Source of the DNA: Sophora flavescens
Lineage: Eukaryota; Streptophyta; Magnoliopsida; Fabales; Fabaceae
Assembly (NCBI GenBank): GCA_030762895.1
Contig: CM061062.1
Coordinates: forward strand, 139,173,104-139,237,103
Length of the DNA stretch: 64,000 nucleotides
Direction of reading: 5' to 3'
Positions 45,359 through 57,136 of the stretch are shown piece by piece. Both the position numbers and the translations under genes were made by a program. The notes below the pieces were generated by a model. It saw only the letters and a list, made by a program, of their open reading frames with translations, ran no database searches and was not told the origin of the DNA. Numbering within the stretch: position 1 is the first letter of the stretch; each line of letters starts with the position of its first letter.

Positions 45359-45898
45359 GATATATATATATATATATATATTTATTTATTTATTTATACT
45401 CTTGGAGTCGAATGTTTAGTGTGCCGTTATTTAATTAAACGTTGCAAAACCCTTTCCATGTTTGATGTTATATTGTTTCTTATCCCTTTTCTTCTTGTTG
45501 TTGGGTATGTTTTATTTATGTGATTGCTATAAGAAGACTCGGTGGAGGAGCCAGCTATGGAGGAACTAGATGGAACCCCTTATGAGCCAGATGCTGGAGG
45601 ACGACCAGTGGACCCGAGTAGTTGAGTAGAGAGGCTACGACCAGTTCATCTTTTTGAGGCGTTTTACCTTTGTTGTTTATATCAGTTTGTACCAGTTTGT
45701 ACCTATTGGGATCATACTGAAGGGAATCCCTCTACTGTACTGCATCAGGATATGATGTGTATATGTTATGCATGTGTGTATATATGTTTATTTTAAGTTC
45801 AAATTTTTCCACCTTTTTAATATATACGCTTAACGATAATAACACGATTAGGTCGTAAATATTATGGGTTTTCTTTAATGGGACGTCAGGGCGTCTCA
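42911..45898 (+). repeat. 3' LTR of the chromovirus
   Basis: Matches the 5' LTR along its length, with scattered substitutions (a few percent by eye) and about 200 extra bases at 45247-45450 containing an AT microsatellite (about 45335-45385). Ends GGCGTCTCA. Confidence 0.92.
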
Positions 45899-45903
45899 GG
45901 AAT
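45899..45903. repeat. Target-site duplication, right (GGAAT)
   Basis: Exact copy of 35333-35337. Confidence 0.92.
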
Positions 45904-46374
45904 TACAAGATTGCTTTGGCTGAAAACCTTTCAATTGGGTAGAAAGAACCTTGGAGTTGAAGCTTTTAAAAAATCCTGTAATTGTTTTGATTTTAGTGGA
46001 CAAAATACACTGTGAAGTGGGGACTGGATGTAGGTCACCAGAGGAGGTAGCTGAACCAGGAGAAAATCTCGGTTTGCATTTCTCTCTATCCCTTAACTCT
46101 TCTAATTGCTTTCATTTGATGAATGTATGTTTATGCAATTGTTAAGGATTAAATTTTGTGAATGTTGAATATCTGAAATCAATCTTTTCATCTCTCTTTC
46201 TTATTAAAATAACAAAGTCTTGAATCAATTCATTAAGCAAAAACTTGTTTTGGTTGACAAAACCTTTTCAAGTTTAGAAAAGTTTCAGTTTTTGTATAAA
46301 GGGGAAAGGTTTTCAAAAATTATCCATACTCAATTCACCCCCCTTTCTTGAGTATCTAGAAGCCACAACCAACA

Positions 46375-46379
46375 CTTTA
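46375..46379. repeat. Target-site duplication, right (CTTTA)
   Basis: Exact copy of 34109-34113. Confidence 0.9.
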
Positions 46380-48116
46380 TCCTCCCTTCAGTTGTACAAT
46401 GGAGCTCTAGTTGGTTTTCGGGAGAATAAGATGAAGTTAATGGATATGTTAAGCTGTTAACTACCTTTCATGAACGATCACTATCTCAGACAATCACTAT
46501 AAGATTTATGGTGATCAATATCGAAGCATCATACAACATCCTGATCGGTCGCCTATCACTAAACTGTTGGGGGCTATACTTTCCACTCCTCACTTGACTC
46601 TCAAATTCCCAATGCTAGCATGGGAGATCGCTCCTATTCAACCAGACTAGAAAGTTTCATGCCTATATTACCTAGACAGCTAGAGAGTAGGATTGAAGAA
46701 GAACTCAGACCCGCAAGTCAAAACATTGAACACAACAGTTAATATTGGTGGAGCTGGATCTTCGCGGAGGCAATAAAGAGCTTAGACCGCCATCGACTGA
46801 GGAGGTAGAACATTTCCAAATCGGCAAGAAGGAAGGAAAGAATATAAGACTCGGTACCATGATGGACAGAGATCTCAGGAATAAGATAAGGGAAGTCCTC
46901 GAAGATAATGCCAACCTATTTGCCTCGTCTTCGACCAACATGTCAAGGATTGATCCTGTGTTCGTTTGCCACCATTAAACATCAATCTAGAGGTAAAGTC
47001 GGTCGCCCATAGGAAGAGAAAGGTAGGGGGATGCAGAAGGGAGGCCAAAAATGAAGAAACCGAGAAGTTAGTGGATGTCAGATTCATCAGGGAAATTTAC
47101 TACACCACATGGCTAGGGAACATGGTGTTGGTTAAAAAGGCAAATGGGAAATGGAGGATGTGCACCGACTATACGTACCCGAACAAGGCATGCCCCAAGG
47201 ATTCATATCCTCTCCCCAACATTGGTCACCTTGTCGATGGCTCCTCGGGCCACGTGATCCTGAGTCTTAAGGATGACTATTCTAGCTACAATCATATCAG
47301 AATGTTCCCGCCTAACAAGGATCACACGACCTTATTCACTGAGAACTCAAGCTATTGCTACAAGGTCGTGCCTTTTGACCTGAAGAATACTGGTGCAACA
47401 TATCAAATATTGATGGACAAGGTACTTGAAAACCAAATCGGGCGAAATATGGAAGTTTACATAGACCAAATGATTGTTAAGTCCAGTTCACTGGCTAGTC
47501 ACCCTGAAGACCTCCAAGAAATATTTCAACAACTGAGAAAGCATAATATGCGTCTGAATCTCGCGAAGTGCACATTCGGAGTCCAAGGGGGGAAATTATA
47601 GATTTCATGCTAACCAACAGAGGGATTGAGGCAAACCCCGTTAATGCCGAGTAATCATTGAAATGAGGAGTCCGAGCAATGTTAAGGAAGTCCAGAGGTT
47701 GGTAGGAACGGTTGCATCCCTGCAGTTGTTTTTATCGAAGTCGGCGGACAAGTCGGCCCATTCTTCAAAATTCCGAAAAATCCAATGGATTTCAAATAGT
47801 ATGAACAGTGCAAAAAAACCTTTCAAAAACTAAAAAACTTTATCTCCTCACCGACCGTCTTGACAAAACCGATAACTGGGATGGATCTTTCCCTCTATTT
47901 GTCCGTGAGCAAACACTCAATCAGTTTTGTAATAGTGGAATAAAATGAGATACAACAAAAGTCGATATATTACATCAACAAAGTCATGCAAGGGCCGGGG
48001 TCAGGTATCAAATGATAGAGAAGTTGGCCCTACCTCTGGTTACAGCCGCTAGACACTTTCTCCCATACTTTCAGAGCCATCAAGTTGTTGTACTATCTAA
48101 TTACCCGATCAAGCAG
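46380..48116 (+). pseudogene. Tat-like protease end, reverse transcriptase and RNase H, broken
   Basis: Starts mid-protease (NGALVGFRENKMKL), then a linker (VELDLRGGNKELRP, LRNKIREVLEDNANLFA). RT lies mainly in ORF 46966-47601: GKWRMCTDYTYPNKACPKDS, ILSLKDDYSSYNHI, and at the catalytic site YIDQMIVKS instead of Y-x-DD, so one of the two metal-binding aspartates is lost. RNase H follows with stops (GMDLSLYLSVSKHSISFVIV). Ends SNYPIKQ at the AGCAG duplication. Confidence 0.88.
48112..48116. repeat. Target-site duplication, left (AGCAG)
   Basis: Identical to 49673-49677; brackets the 1.56-kb solo LTR. Confidence 0.92.
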
Positions 48117-49672
48117 TGATAGTGTGATTTCACATCATAATTCTTGTACACTTCTGCATGCATTATCATTTAGTTTAGGCATATTTAAATTGATTTTTAT
48201 TAGTTTTTACCTTGGAACGGGTAAGGTGGTCTTGTGGTGTTGTTTTGCAGAAATTAAGGATTAAATGTCCAAGATGAGCCATAATGGAGCCTGGATTAAG
48301 TTGGAGCGTGAAAAGTGAAGATATTGGATGACTCCAATTTAATTTGAAATGGAAATATGTGATGACAATTGACAAAAGTCCAGCAGCAATGTAAGAGGCC
48401 TAATTGATGGATTAGATGATTTGGATATTAATGGCTTACCATAAATGGAGAGAGGAATTGGTCTTCAATTTATAAATGATAGAAGCTGCAGCAAATCACT
48501 GAAGCAAATCACATGAATCAATTTACAATTGATTGAAGAAATTGGCAATTAACATAAAGCAAATTTGGAAAGGGCCAGCAACGTTTATTTTGGTTTTGAA
48601 AGGCAAATTGATTCTGATAATTAAAGCAAGGGACCTACGTACAAATTGTGATGGCCATAGAGGATTGAAATTGATATGTCAATTGAAAATAAAGGGGAAT
48701 GTGCGCCAGTTTTGTAGGAGGAAAAATTCAATTTGGAATTAAGACTTTGCAACATATATTTAGTCACAGCAGTGCCAACAAAAAGGAGAGGAGTAGACAG
48801 ACACGGCTACAAACAGAAAAATAGGGACTTTTAACCTAGGAGCACTTTTACCCTAGGGAGACTCTTGGAAAGTAAAAAGGGGCGTGATTTCTCTGAACCA
48901 AGGGGCTGCGGTGACGACTGTGGAGAGCTTCAATGGAGTTTCTTCTTCCCTTTGTTCTTATTGTTCTGGTTTTAGTTTTCTCTGTAATCATGAGTAGCTA
49001 AATCCCTCTTTGTTGGGATTAGATGTAGCTGAACCAAATTTTCATGTAATTGCTTTGATTTATCAATCTGTGTTTATGCCTCTCTATTAGTGTTTAATTC
49101 CTACGCTTAATGCTTTTTGTGGTTTAGCTACCCATGAACTGTTCATGAGAATTGATTTGCAATGGCGACGTTCTTATCGATTCTTGATCTGGAATTATTC
49201 ACCTAGTAAACCTCGCATCTAGGAATGGGGTTTGGTTTATTAGTAATCGCGTAATCCTTAATCTTAATGCAAATTCATTAATCTAGGCCACCTAAGGAAT
49301 TAGGGTCAATTAGTGGATTTAGGCTCTTGTCATCTGAGGAATCAGGGCTTGAGTAATTTCATGGGTTGATTTTAATAATTGAAGCATAAACTGGATTGGT
49401 AGTCTTGGTATTGCATGATGCTAAGGTTTAGTGAAATTTAATCCCAACACCTCTTTCCGCATTCCAAGTGTTTGATAAAATTCCCCAAAAAGACCAAAAA
49501 TATTTTATTGCTTTTGTTCCTTTATTTTATGTTTTGATCTTTCTTCATTTATTCTAGATAGTTGCTTGATTTGTGAATTGGTAATTGGCAATCGATCCCT
49601 GTGGATACGATAACCGGTCTCACCACCGTATTACTTGTACGACTAGGTATACTTGCCTAGATTCGTCCAACA
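48117..49672 (+). repeat. Solo LTR, Athila/Tat type
   Basis: 1556 bp, TGATAGTGTG to CGTCCAACA, AGCAG on both sides. Near its end it has CGATCCCTGTGGATACGATA, a U5 feature I associate with Athila/Tat LTRs. No coding domain; short frames at 48175-48375 and 48533-48742 are incidental. Confidence 0.88.
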
Positions 49673-49738
49673 AGCAGGTCCTCCGAAAGCCCGAATTGGA
49701 TGGACGTATAATCGCCTTTGAAATAGACAACTATAAAC
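49673..49738 (+). pseudogene. Tat-like RNase H continuation
   Basis: After the AGCAG copy the frame resumes as VLRKPELDGRIIAFEID, the end of the RNase H region, then is cut off by the Sirevirus-like LTR. Integrase is missing. Confidence 0.8.
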
Positions 49739-51073
49739 ACGAGAAGGGGGTTGAATTGTGTTTTCATACTTTTAGAGAAAGTTAGAAACTTTTTGCAAGT
49801 AAGAGCTAAATGCAGATGAATGATTTTCAAATCAATCAGACAAGTTACTTGTCTTAAGGTTTTTCAACAGAAAAATGAAATGAACAGATCAAAACATGAG
49901 TAAGGGGGTTGAATTGTGTTTTAGTTAAATTTTTCGTAAATAGCAAACTTTTCTTCAAATAAAAATTCAGACACAAGAATCCGTCTGATATAAAGACGGT
50001 TTATGAAAACTAAACACTATAAACCCGATTAGCACAATAAATATAAAGCAAACTTAAGAGAGGATAAAGAAGAGTTTGACACAGATTTATACCGGTTCAC
50101 CCCAAACCTTGGGTTACGTCCAGCCTTTGGTTTCACCAAGTATTAACACTATAACTGATCAGGTTACAGATATGTATTGTTTGCACACCTAGCCTCCACA
50201 GGCTCACTAACAAGTATTGTTTGCACACCTAGCTTCTCCAGGCACAAACAAGTATTCTTTCAACAAGCCTCTTAAGGCTCTGCAAATGGTAAAAGTTGAA
50301 TGAAGCAGCAGCTTCAAAGATTACAACTTTGCAATTTAACCAAGTAACACTCAATGAGTGAATAAATATTTTGGTTGGTATGATCACAATAAAGACTTCT
50401 TAATAAATACAAATGATTGAGCAGAGAAGTGTTTTAAGAAGAAGAACTTAGAGAGTTTTGAATGCGAATAGAGTATTAAATGCTTGAGTGAATAAGTTTA
50501 GGTGTGTGTCTTCAACAGTTTCCAAAGTCTTCTATTTATACTCATCAGCAATAAATCCGTTGTGGAGAGTTCTTTAGATGAGTAAAACTTTTGTTCTTCA
50601 TCCATTAATGCCAAAGAGTCGTTCTGAGCTCGCATTTAATGTTCATGATCGTTGGAGAGCTTCAAGACAAGTTGAAGGTGTATGTTGGTATTGCTTCATC
50701 AGAGTGTAGCTTGATTTAGAGCAGTGTTTGTTGCTTTTTAGACTTGGGCAGCGCGACTTTCCTTATTTGTGCAACACAGGTCTATGACCGAGTAAAGGCT
50801 ATTTTGCCTTTTGCAACAAAAGGAATTTCAAACGCAGATTGATGCTTTGAGCTTCCAAAATCGATTTTCTCGATTAGAGAGTGTTATAAGAAGTGAAAGC
50901 TTTCTTCAGACACATTGTGTTATCATAACACAGACACATCTTTGAGACTTATTGTTTTTTCAGAATACTCTTGCTTTTTTATCTGCACACTTAATACACG
51001 TATTAGCAGATTTCAAAAGGTTCACTTAATTATTCATTGATAAAGAACATCATTGACGATAACATTGTTGACA
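49739..51073 (-). repeat. 3' LTR of Sirevirus-like element 1 (approximate ends)
   Basis: Contains features of SIRE-type LTRs read from the minus strand (TTATACCGGTTCACCCC; repeated CACACCTAGC...CTCCAGGC at about 50185-50240). The right end is placed at CATTGTTGACA, sense TGTCAACAATG. The phrase AAGGGGGTTGAATTGTGTTTT occurs twice (49744 and 49903), so the left 160 bp may be a piece of a second LTR copy. No duplication can be tested because the other end is deleted. Confidence 0.6.
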
Positions 51074-51097
51074 CAAAGAAAAGATCAAAAGAAAATC

Positions 51098-52607
51098 AAG
51101 GTTTTTTCTTTTCAATAAACTTCTTAAGAAAGGTCACGACCGTTTCCATCGTCTCACGAAGACCGCTGATTTAAGCTCTAGCAACAAGATCCATACCAAT
51201 GATGGTGGATGCCATTTCAGCAAAGTCAAGTACATATGAAGAGGAAGGACCGGGTTCAGAAGTGGCATCTGATGTCTTGGGAGGTCCATAAGGAACAAGT
51301 GGCAAACAATGCCAGGGAAGGGAGAAACCAGAAGAATAAATGAAAGCAAGATCAGAGATTATAGGAAAAAGAGAAAGGGTTAAAGGAAACACTGAATGCA
51401 AAGAACCAAAAGGGTGTAAACAAGGAATCCTGAAAGAAATATGTTCAAATTGGATAAGCAAGAAACAATAGGGCATAAATGGTTGAAAAACCAAGATAAG
51501 TCTTTAGAAGAGATAGGATAATCAAAGGAGTAAACAAGAGGTCTTCTTCAGCTTCCTTTCTTGTCTGGTTGAGCAGACTCAACCTCAAACACTTCATCCA
51601 CTCCAGCCATCTTTTTTGGAGAGAGTTTCCTCCTTCTGAATCTAAGGGATCTCTCACTTTCAGCAGACTCGACAGAGGCAGAGGGCTTCTCCCGATTAGG
51701 TCTCTGATATTGTTTGTCCACTTTCCCAGCAGACTTCCACATGCCTTCTGAGATGGGAACCTCAGATACAGCTTGAGTACCTGTCTGCTTCTCCTTAGCA
51801 GCTTCCTTTTTCTTCTCATCCTCATCGTTGAAGGGCTCAGACAGGGGAATCCATGGAATCTTCATCATAGAAAATGTCTTATTGTCTATGGGCAGAGCAA
51901 TGTCCACAAACTCTCCATCTCCAGGAACAAAGAGTCTGTTCCTGAAGAGTCTTGTGAGCAGCATCCCATATGGAAAAGTTGCCATGGATGGCCTATTCAT
52001 CATGGACTCAAGGTGCTTATACACTAGGTCATTCAAGTCAACCTTGATCCTATGAATCAGGTGGTAGAGAGCAAATTTGTCCATTATTGAGATGTTGTCT
52101 TTGGACCTTTTCTTGGGCATGACACACTGTTGTAGTAGCTTCAACAGGAATCTGCACTTGGGTACCAGATTCAAAGGTATGTAGTTGGAGGGGTTGGGAG
52201 TTCCATAAAGAGCAATGTTGATGTTGGCAGATCCAACCTCATCCTCTCATTCACTTGTTAAACCAGCTCCTATCCTGGATAAGCCATTTACCTTCTCAAT
52301 GGAGTTGATGTTGAGCGGAAAGGTTATCTTCAGCACGAGTCCCCATATGTCCTTTTTCCATCAATGGGGTTCTGTTGGATGGTGGCACTATTCTAGAAGT
52401 CCCTTACCAGTCTGGGATGAACAAGCTCCTTGATTTCAAATAAAGGAGTCCACTTTGAGTATTCATACTCTTCAGTGACATCCATTCTCCATTTCCTTAT
52501 GACTTGTAAATCTACTACCTTTATGCAAGGATTTTATCCACATCTTTTACATGCATCTGGTATTTCTAAGCAATCTCTTCAAGGGTGAGATTCTTCTTAG
52601 GTGCCAT
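51098..52607 (-). pseudogene. Third-ORF (envelope-position) protein of Sirevirus-like element 1
   Basis: Minus strand, ATG at 52607 (MAPKKNLTLEE). Broken by stops early on; the ORF 52174-51548 is the best piece: CVMPKKRSKDNISIMDKFALYHLI, FPYGMLLTRLFRNR, then a charged Lys/Glu-rich tail. This resembles the plant family often annotated as a putative transposon protein, found after pol in legume Sireviruses. Function unknown; calling it an envelope protein would be a guess. It reaches the LTR with further stops (ETMETVVTFLKKFIEKKKP). Confidence 0.65.
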
Positions 52608-52989
52608 TTTAGAAGAAGGTTTAGGGTTCATAAGATTTTAGGATTTTCCAGAGAGAGGGAGAAAGACGAAAGGTTTTTTGAAAACGTAAAGAAGAAAGCT
52701 TTCAGACTTTTTGTCCTGTTATAGACATCTGAGAGAGAAAGAGACAAACTTTAATGCTAAAAACGACACGAAATATTTGGGAAACCACAACGCCCACTAA
52801 GACTTTAAGGAAAACATAGCTTCAAGAAATAAAACTGCCATGTACATGATTAGACTCAGATTATTAAATGGTATTAACGAATTAATAACCATTCTATAAA
52901 AAATTGTTCAGTTCATAAACTATGACTCATCAGGGTCAGACAGGTGCCACATACAGGTCATACAAAACTTATTAGATAGGTTAAGCACA

Positions 52990-53363
52990 CAACATCAGTC
53001 AGATTTATCAGACAGGTCCTTCTATAATGCAATACATGTTTAGATTGTCTTTAATATGTTTAAACCTATCTTCAACTAAGTGTTTTAGAAAAATATCAGC
53101 CCATTGATTTTCAGTTTTAACAAACTTAATATCAAAGTACCTATTTGAACATAATCCCTTATAAAATGTTGTTTGATTTCTATATGCTTAGCCTTAGAAT
53201 GTTGTATGGTATTTTTAGATAAACCATTTAAACTAGAATTATCACACCACACATTTATGATATGCTCAAATATAGAGTAATCTTCAAGTTGGTGTTTTAC
53301 CCATAGAAGCTGTGAACTGCACCTTGCGGCAGAGATGTATTATGCTTCTATAGTTGACAATGA
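52990..53363 (-). pseudogene. RNase H end of Sirevirus-like element 1
   Basis: Minus-strand frames give AARCSSQLLWVKHQLEDYS, WCDNSSLNGLSKNTIQHSKAK and HIEIKQHFIRDYVQ, the C-terminal copia RNase H. Upstream parts of this element are gone: the second element starts at 53364, and its far side (60778) joins unrelated chromovirus sequence. Confidence 0.8.
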
Positions 53364-54859
53364 TGTTGGTGTGGCTTCAAACACTCAAGAGTGGGGTGAA
53401 TTGAGTTTTATAACTCTTTTGACAAATAAAATATTTTCAAAAAACTTTGCCTCAGGATCTTTATAAAACATAAAACTTGTTTGATAAATCTTGAAATGAT
53501 TGAGAAGATAAGGTGAATCAAGAATAGAATTAATACAATTTAGATCAAGTTCTAAACTTAACCAAAACAGTTTATACAATATTCAATTCAAACTTTAAAG
53601 TTCAAGAACAGAAATCAATTTGAACATTGAATAGCAAGAACTAAGTTTGTGCATATAATGAAAATTAAGGGGATTGAATTGAGAGATAACCACATAAATA
53701 GATTTATCCTGGTTCAGCCACCACCACTTGTGACTTACATCCAGTCCCCACTCCACATTTGGGTTTTCACACACTATATTAACAAGTTTTACCCAGAAGC
53801 TTGAAAGCCTTCACAACTTAAAGCACTTTTTCACCTATAGGATACCACACCCTTATGAAAAAGCCTTAATCAATCGTTCTTTCTTTCCATAGGGATGCCT
53901 CTCCCTAATCACACACAAAGAGATTCCCAACTCTCTTACAATCAAAATTCGAGACGAAGATTTGATCTATAAACTCTCAAAAGTCAGATTGCACAAGTTG
54001 AAGCACAATGAGAATAACACTCTTTTTCAAGACAGCTCAATGAAGAAGATGAAAATTTTCAAATTGATATTTTTCAGAATGATTTTATATTTTTGTAAAG
54101 TGTTCTATCAATCCCTTTTTATATAGAAAACAAAATATGAATGTTGGGATTCATTAGAAACAGATCTGGACTGATAACATAATCATTTATTCAGTTCCAG
54201 GTTCTAGAACATGGGTTGTGTACAGGGGTGTATTAACCAAGATTCATACAGGTAACAATCGTACACCTCTGTTGTACATGGTTGTACGTGTTTTTCAAAA
54301 TTTGTTCTTGGTTTAACAACCAATATACCCATTCAGTACATCTATGTATTAATGAACCTCAGATACTTCAAAAACTTGAATAAGCGTGTACATAGATTAT
54401 GTACATGGTTGTATTCAGTTATCCTTTTAATAACAGATCTGATTTCATAAAACACAGATGAAAGAACTTTGTTATTTTGCAAAAATTATTTTCTTTTTAA
54501 AACTTATACTTTTTATGCATGATATGAAAATAAATTTCTTTATACATTTTCAAAGAGCTATCAATGATTAAAAGAAGTTTTTCCTTACAATCATCTAACA
54601 CTTAAAACTAATCTTCCTTTGAGCTTTGTCTTGACGATTCCATGATCCTTGTATTTGCTTGTATCTCTTTGAATTCTTCAAGTTTCTCTTTTGAATATTT
54701 CAAGTTACTTTTTGAATATTCCTCTTGAATTGCTCATTGAACTTGATATTCTTAGCTTGATACCTGTTTTTGCAATTGGATACCAAAAATACTTGCACAC
54801 ACATTAAATGATATGTGTGTCATACATCAAAATCAACTCTATATTGAGTCTTACAAACA
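53364..54859 (-). repeat. 3' LTR of Sirevirus-like element 2
   Basis: 1496 bp; plus view TGTTGGTGTGGC to CTTACAAACA, canonical TG...CA. Matches 59816-60778 for its first roughly 960 bp. Carries GTACATGGGTGT-type palindromic motifs at about 54210-54410. Confidence 0.88.
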
Positions 54860-55342
54860 CTTCCTTTTTGATTATGACAAACCTTTTAAAAAAATTATAA
54901 AATCAGAGTGTAGTGTAGCAGAAGCTAAGTGTTTTCATCAACATTAATTCATGGTATCAGAGAAAATGAACAAATTAAGTTCATGGTATCAGAGCAAAAG
55001 CAATATTAAACTTTCAAATTCATATGACTCCCCCTCATTATATGAACTCCCTCTCAATATATACATATCAGATTATTCTAATTTGTTATTACCCTTCTCA
55101 AGATTTCATACATTTCCTCCCTTTTTTGGCATTATAAAAAAGTTAAGAGATTAATCAATTTAAAAACACCAGAGAAGTACATAAATCATGTGATAATCGA
55201 AATAAATCATGTGATAATGAGGAGTGCAAGATCAGTTCAGAGGGATAAATATTATGATCACAAGTTCAAAAATAACAAACCAATGAATTTTAGCCTTTCA
55301 AACAATGTCAAAACAGAGTTACAAGACCTAAGAGCCCTAAAA
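54860..55342. other. Non-coding region between third ORF and 3' LTR
   Basis: A/T-rich with two copies of TTCATGGTATCAGAG (54948 and 54980) that resemble a methionine primer-binding core. A pyrimidine run CTCCCCCTC at about 55029 reads as a purine tract on the minus strand. No gene seen. Confidence 0.5.
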
Positions 55343-56633
55343 CTAGATTTTTACCTGGTCTTGGGTTGATGGTTCAGTAGGGGTTTCTTCACATTGTTCT
55401 GCTTCTTCTATAGCATCTCTCCCAATATTTGCAATGTCTTCATTTTCTGGAATCTCAGCCGAAGGAGAAGATGGAGCAGAAGGAACAGGATATGGAGTTT
55501 TATTTCCCAACACATTTTGGATTGAAGCAAATTTTGTTTCCAAATTAAACATCCTTACATTCAGGTTTGATATTGCATTCATTTCCCCAAGATGTTGCTT
55601 GGTCTGTCTTCCATCAATATTTATCAGCATATTAGGTATTTGTTGAACATACTCAGAATGGACATTTCCTTGTGCAGTAGAGGAATTGGCTACATTTCCA
55701 TTTCAGCAGTTGTAGTCCCTATAACATTAGGAATAGCAATGGCTATCCTAGTGCATTTTCCATTTACTTTTTGCAATATCATCTTGCTTATGATGTCTTC
55801 GTCAAACTTCTTAGTTATTCTTGTAGCAAGTTTCATTTATTCTTCATCAAAAGAAACATTGAAGAGAGCCAAAATTTTGCATACCAATCCCAGCTAAGCA
55901 AGAACCATATTGTTTTTCTTGCAATCCATCATATGTGCAACAACACAAAATCCCCATCTGATTTGCTTATGATTTGGCATTGCCCACATCAACATCATAT
56001 CATTATTTTGTAGAATTGAATGATTTCCTCCTATTGGGATCATAATTCTGCACACAACATAGTGTAGGAGCCTATTCTCAACACTTATAACACTAGCATA
56101 AGTGATTCTACCTTCAGGCTCTTCATTTGTCACTAAGATTTTTCTTGCTTATCCAGTCATAATCATTATACCATTCATCATCAGGACCAATTCCAGCAAT
56201 ACTAGGTCCAAAGTAGGGTAGGTTTGCAAAGTGAATAAACTCCTCTAAGGTCATTCTAATCTTAACTCCTTTCACTTCTGAACTTATTCAATTAGCATTC
56301 ATCTCAAAGTTGGAGTAAAAGACCTTAATAAGAAAAGGGTAATGATCAAATTTGATTTGAAGGAAATATTTTACCCTTTGATTAATAAGAGTTTTGGTAA
56401 ACTCAAAATCACTCTTTTCAAAGTATTTGAAATCCATCACTGTGTTTGAAGAACTCTTTTTGCTCAGTGGATGACTAATACCTTTGTAGATAATCATCCT
56501 CATCCACTAATGAAAGAGGAGCAGTCTTCTTCTTCTTCATTTTGTCTTGAGAAGATTTCTCATTCTCCACTTGCTTCACTTTCTTGTCCACATTCTTGGA
56601 TGGTGAAGGTCCTAAGTTCTTGGTCCGTGCCAT
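55343..56633 (-). pseudogene. Third-ORF (envelope-position) protein of Sirevirus-like element 2
   Basis: ATG 56633 (MARTKNLGPSPSKNVDKKVK), a Lys-rich start, a stop near 56495, then pieces MDFKYFEKSDFEFTKTLINQ, VENRLLHYVVCRIMIPIGGN and HMMDCKKNN, and a C-terminal Pro/Glu-rich segment (55630-55343). Same family as 51098-52607. Several stops and frameshifts. Role unknown. Confidence 0.65.
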
Positions 56634-56739
56634 TTTAGGATTTAGATTTTGGAAAGGTATGGCTAAATCTTAGGTGTGCTAGGGTTTCAGAGAAGATGAT
56701 TTTAATAGAAAAGTTTCAGAGATTTGATTTCAACAAGGC

Positions 56740-57060
56740 GCACACAGGGGTGTTATATAGATTTCGAATACAGGGGTGTTGTACACCCATTTATTAATGA
56801 ATGTTCATTCCGACTTTCCTTAAAACTTTGAAGTTATAATACATGCTTGTAGTACACCCGTGTATACTTATGGCATACATGAATGTGTTTCTAGGTTTTA
56901 ATACACCCATGTATAACAAGGATGTATAAAACTAAAACATATTTCATTCCTGAACTTTAATACAACTATTGATCACACCCATGTATGAATCAAATTTTAG
57001 ATATTCATACGTGTACATGGGTTCAGTACATAGGTGTATTGGACAAATTTTGTTTTAAAC
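56740..57060. repeat. Palindrome-rich spacer before the third ORF
   Basis: Repeats ACAGGGGTGT, GTACACCCGTGTA and ACACCCATGTA about eight times. The same motif family recurs in this element's LTRs. Sireviruses are known for such repeated motifs in non-coding regions. Confidence 0.75.
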
Positions 57061-57136
57061 AGAAACTTAATACAAATCATACAATGATAATGCATATTTA
57101 TACATAGATACAAACACACAAACACTTTAACAGAGA

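Larger units (their letters stand above)
35338..45898 (+). mobile_element. Full-length Ty3/gypsy chromovirus (Tekay/Del type), heavily mutated
   Basis: 5' LTR 35338-38126, primer-binding site 38132-38142, gag from 38338, protease, RT, RNase H, integrase and chromodomain-type tail to 42874, polypurine tract at about 42894-42910, 3' LTR 42911-45898, GGAAT on both sides. All domains are present in order but crossed by at least ten in-frame stops, many at positions where a C-to-T or G-to-A change would create them, plus small indels. Confidence 0.93.
34114..46374 (+). repeat. Sirevirus-like solo LTR, interrupted by a chromovirus
   Basis: LTR parts 34114-35337 and 45904-46374 (about 1.7 kb together) start TGTGGAAACATG and end AACCAACA, flanked by CTTTA. 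There is no gag or pol of its own, so it is a solo LTR. The left part is rich in paired ATCGATTG / CATCGATG motifs (34500-34980). The right part holds TTCACCCCCCTTTCTTGAG near its end, a hallmark I associate with legume SIRE-type LTRs. The gap is the 35338-45898 element. Confidence 0.85.
27418..49738 (+). mobile_element. Tat-like Ty3/gypsy element split into four blocks by solo LTRs
   Basis: Blocks 27418-29041 (LTR remnant and gag), 33766-34113 (protease), 46375-48116 (protease end, RT, RNase H) and 49673 to about 49738 (RNase H) belong to one plus-strand element. Each interruption has a perfect 5-bp duplication, and the reading frame is restored when 34114-46374 or 48117-49672 is removed: across the first, LDIPLSSLQLYNGALVGF; across the second, SNYPIKQVLRKPELDGR. 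The integrase end and 3' LTR are missing on the right. Confidence 0.85.

Noticed and set aside
51098..52607. True envelope gene
   Set aside because: No signal peptide, membrane segment or fusion features are convincing; only the post-pol position suggests it.
54948..54995. Two primer-binding-site-like GGTATCAGAG copies
   Set aside because: They lie on the plus strand inside a minus-strand element, without an adjacent LTR end, so they cannot serve its reverse transcription.
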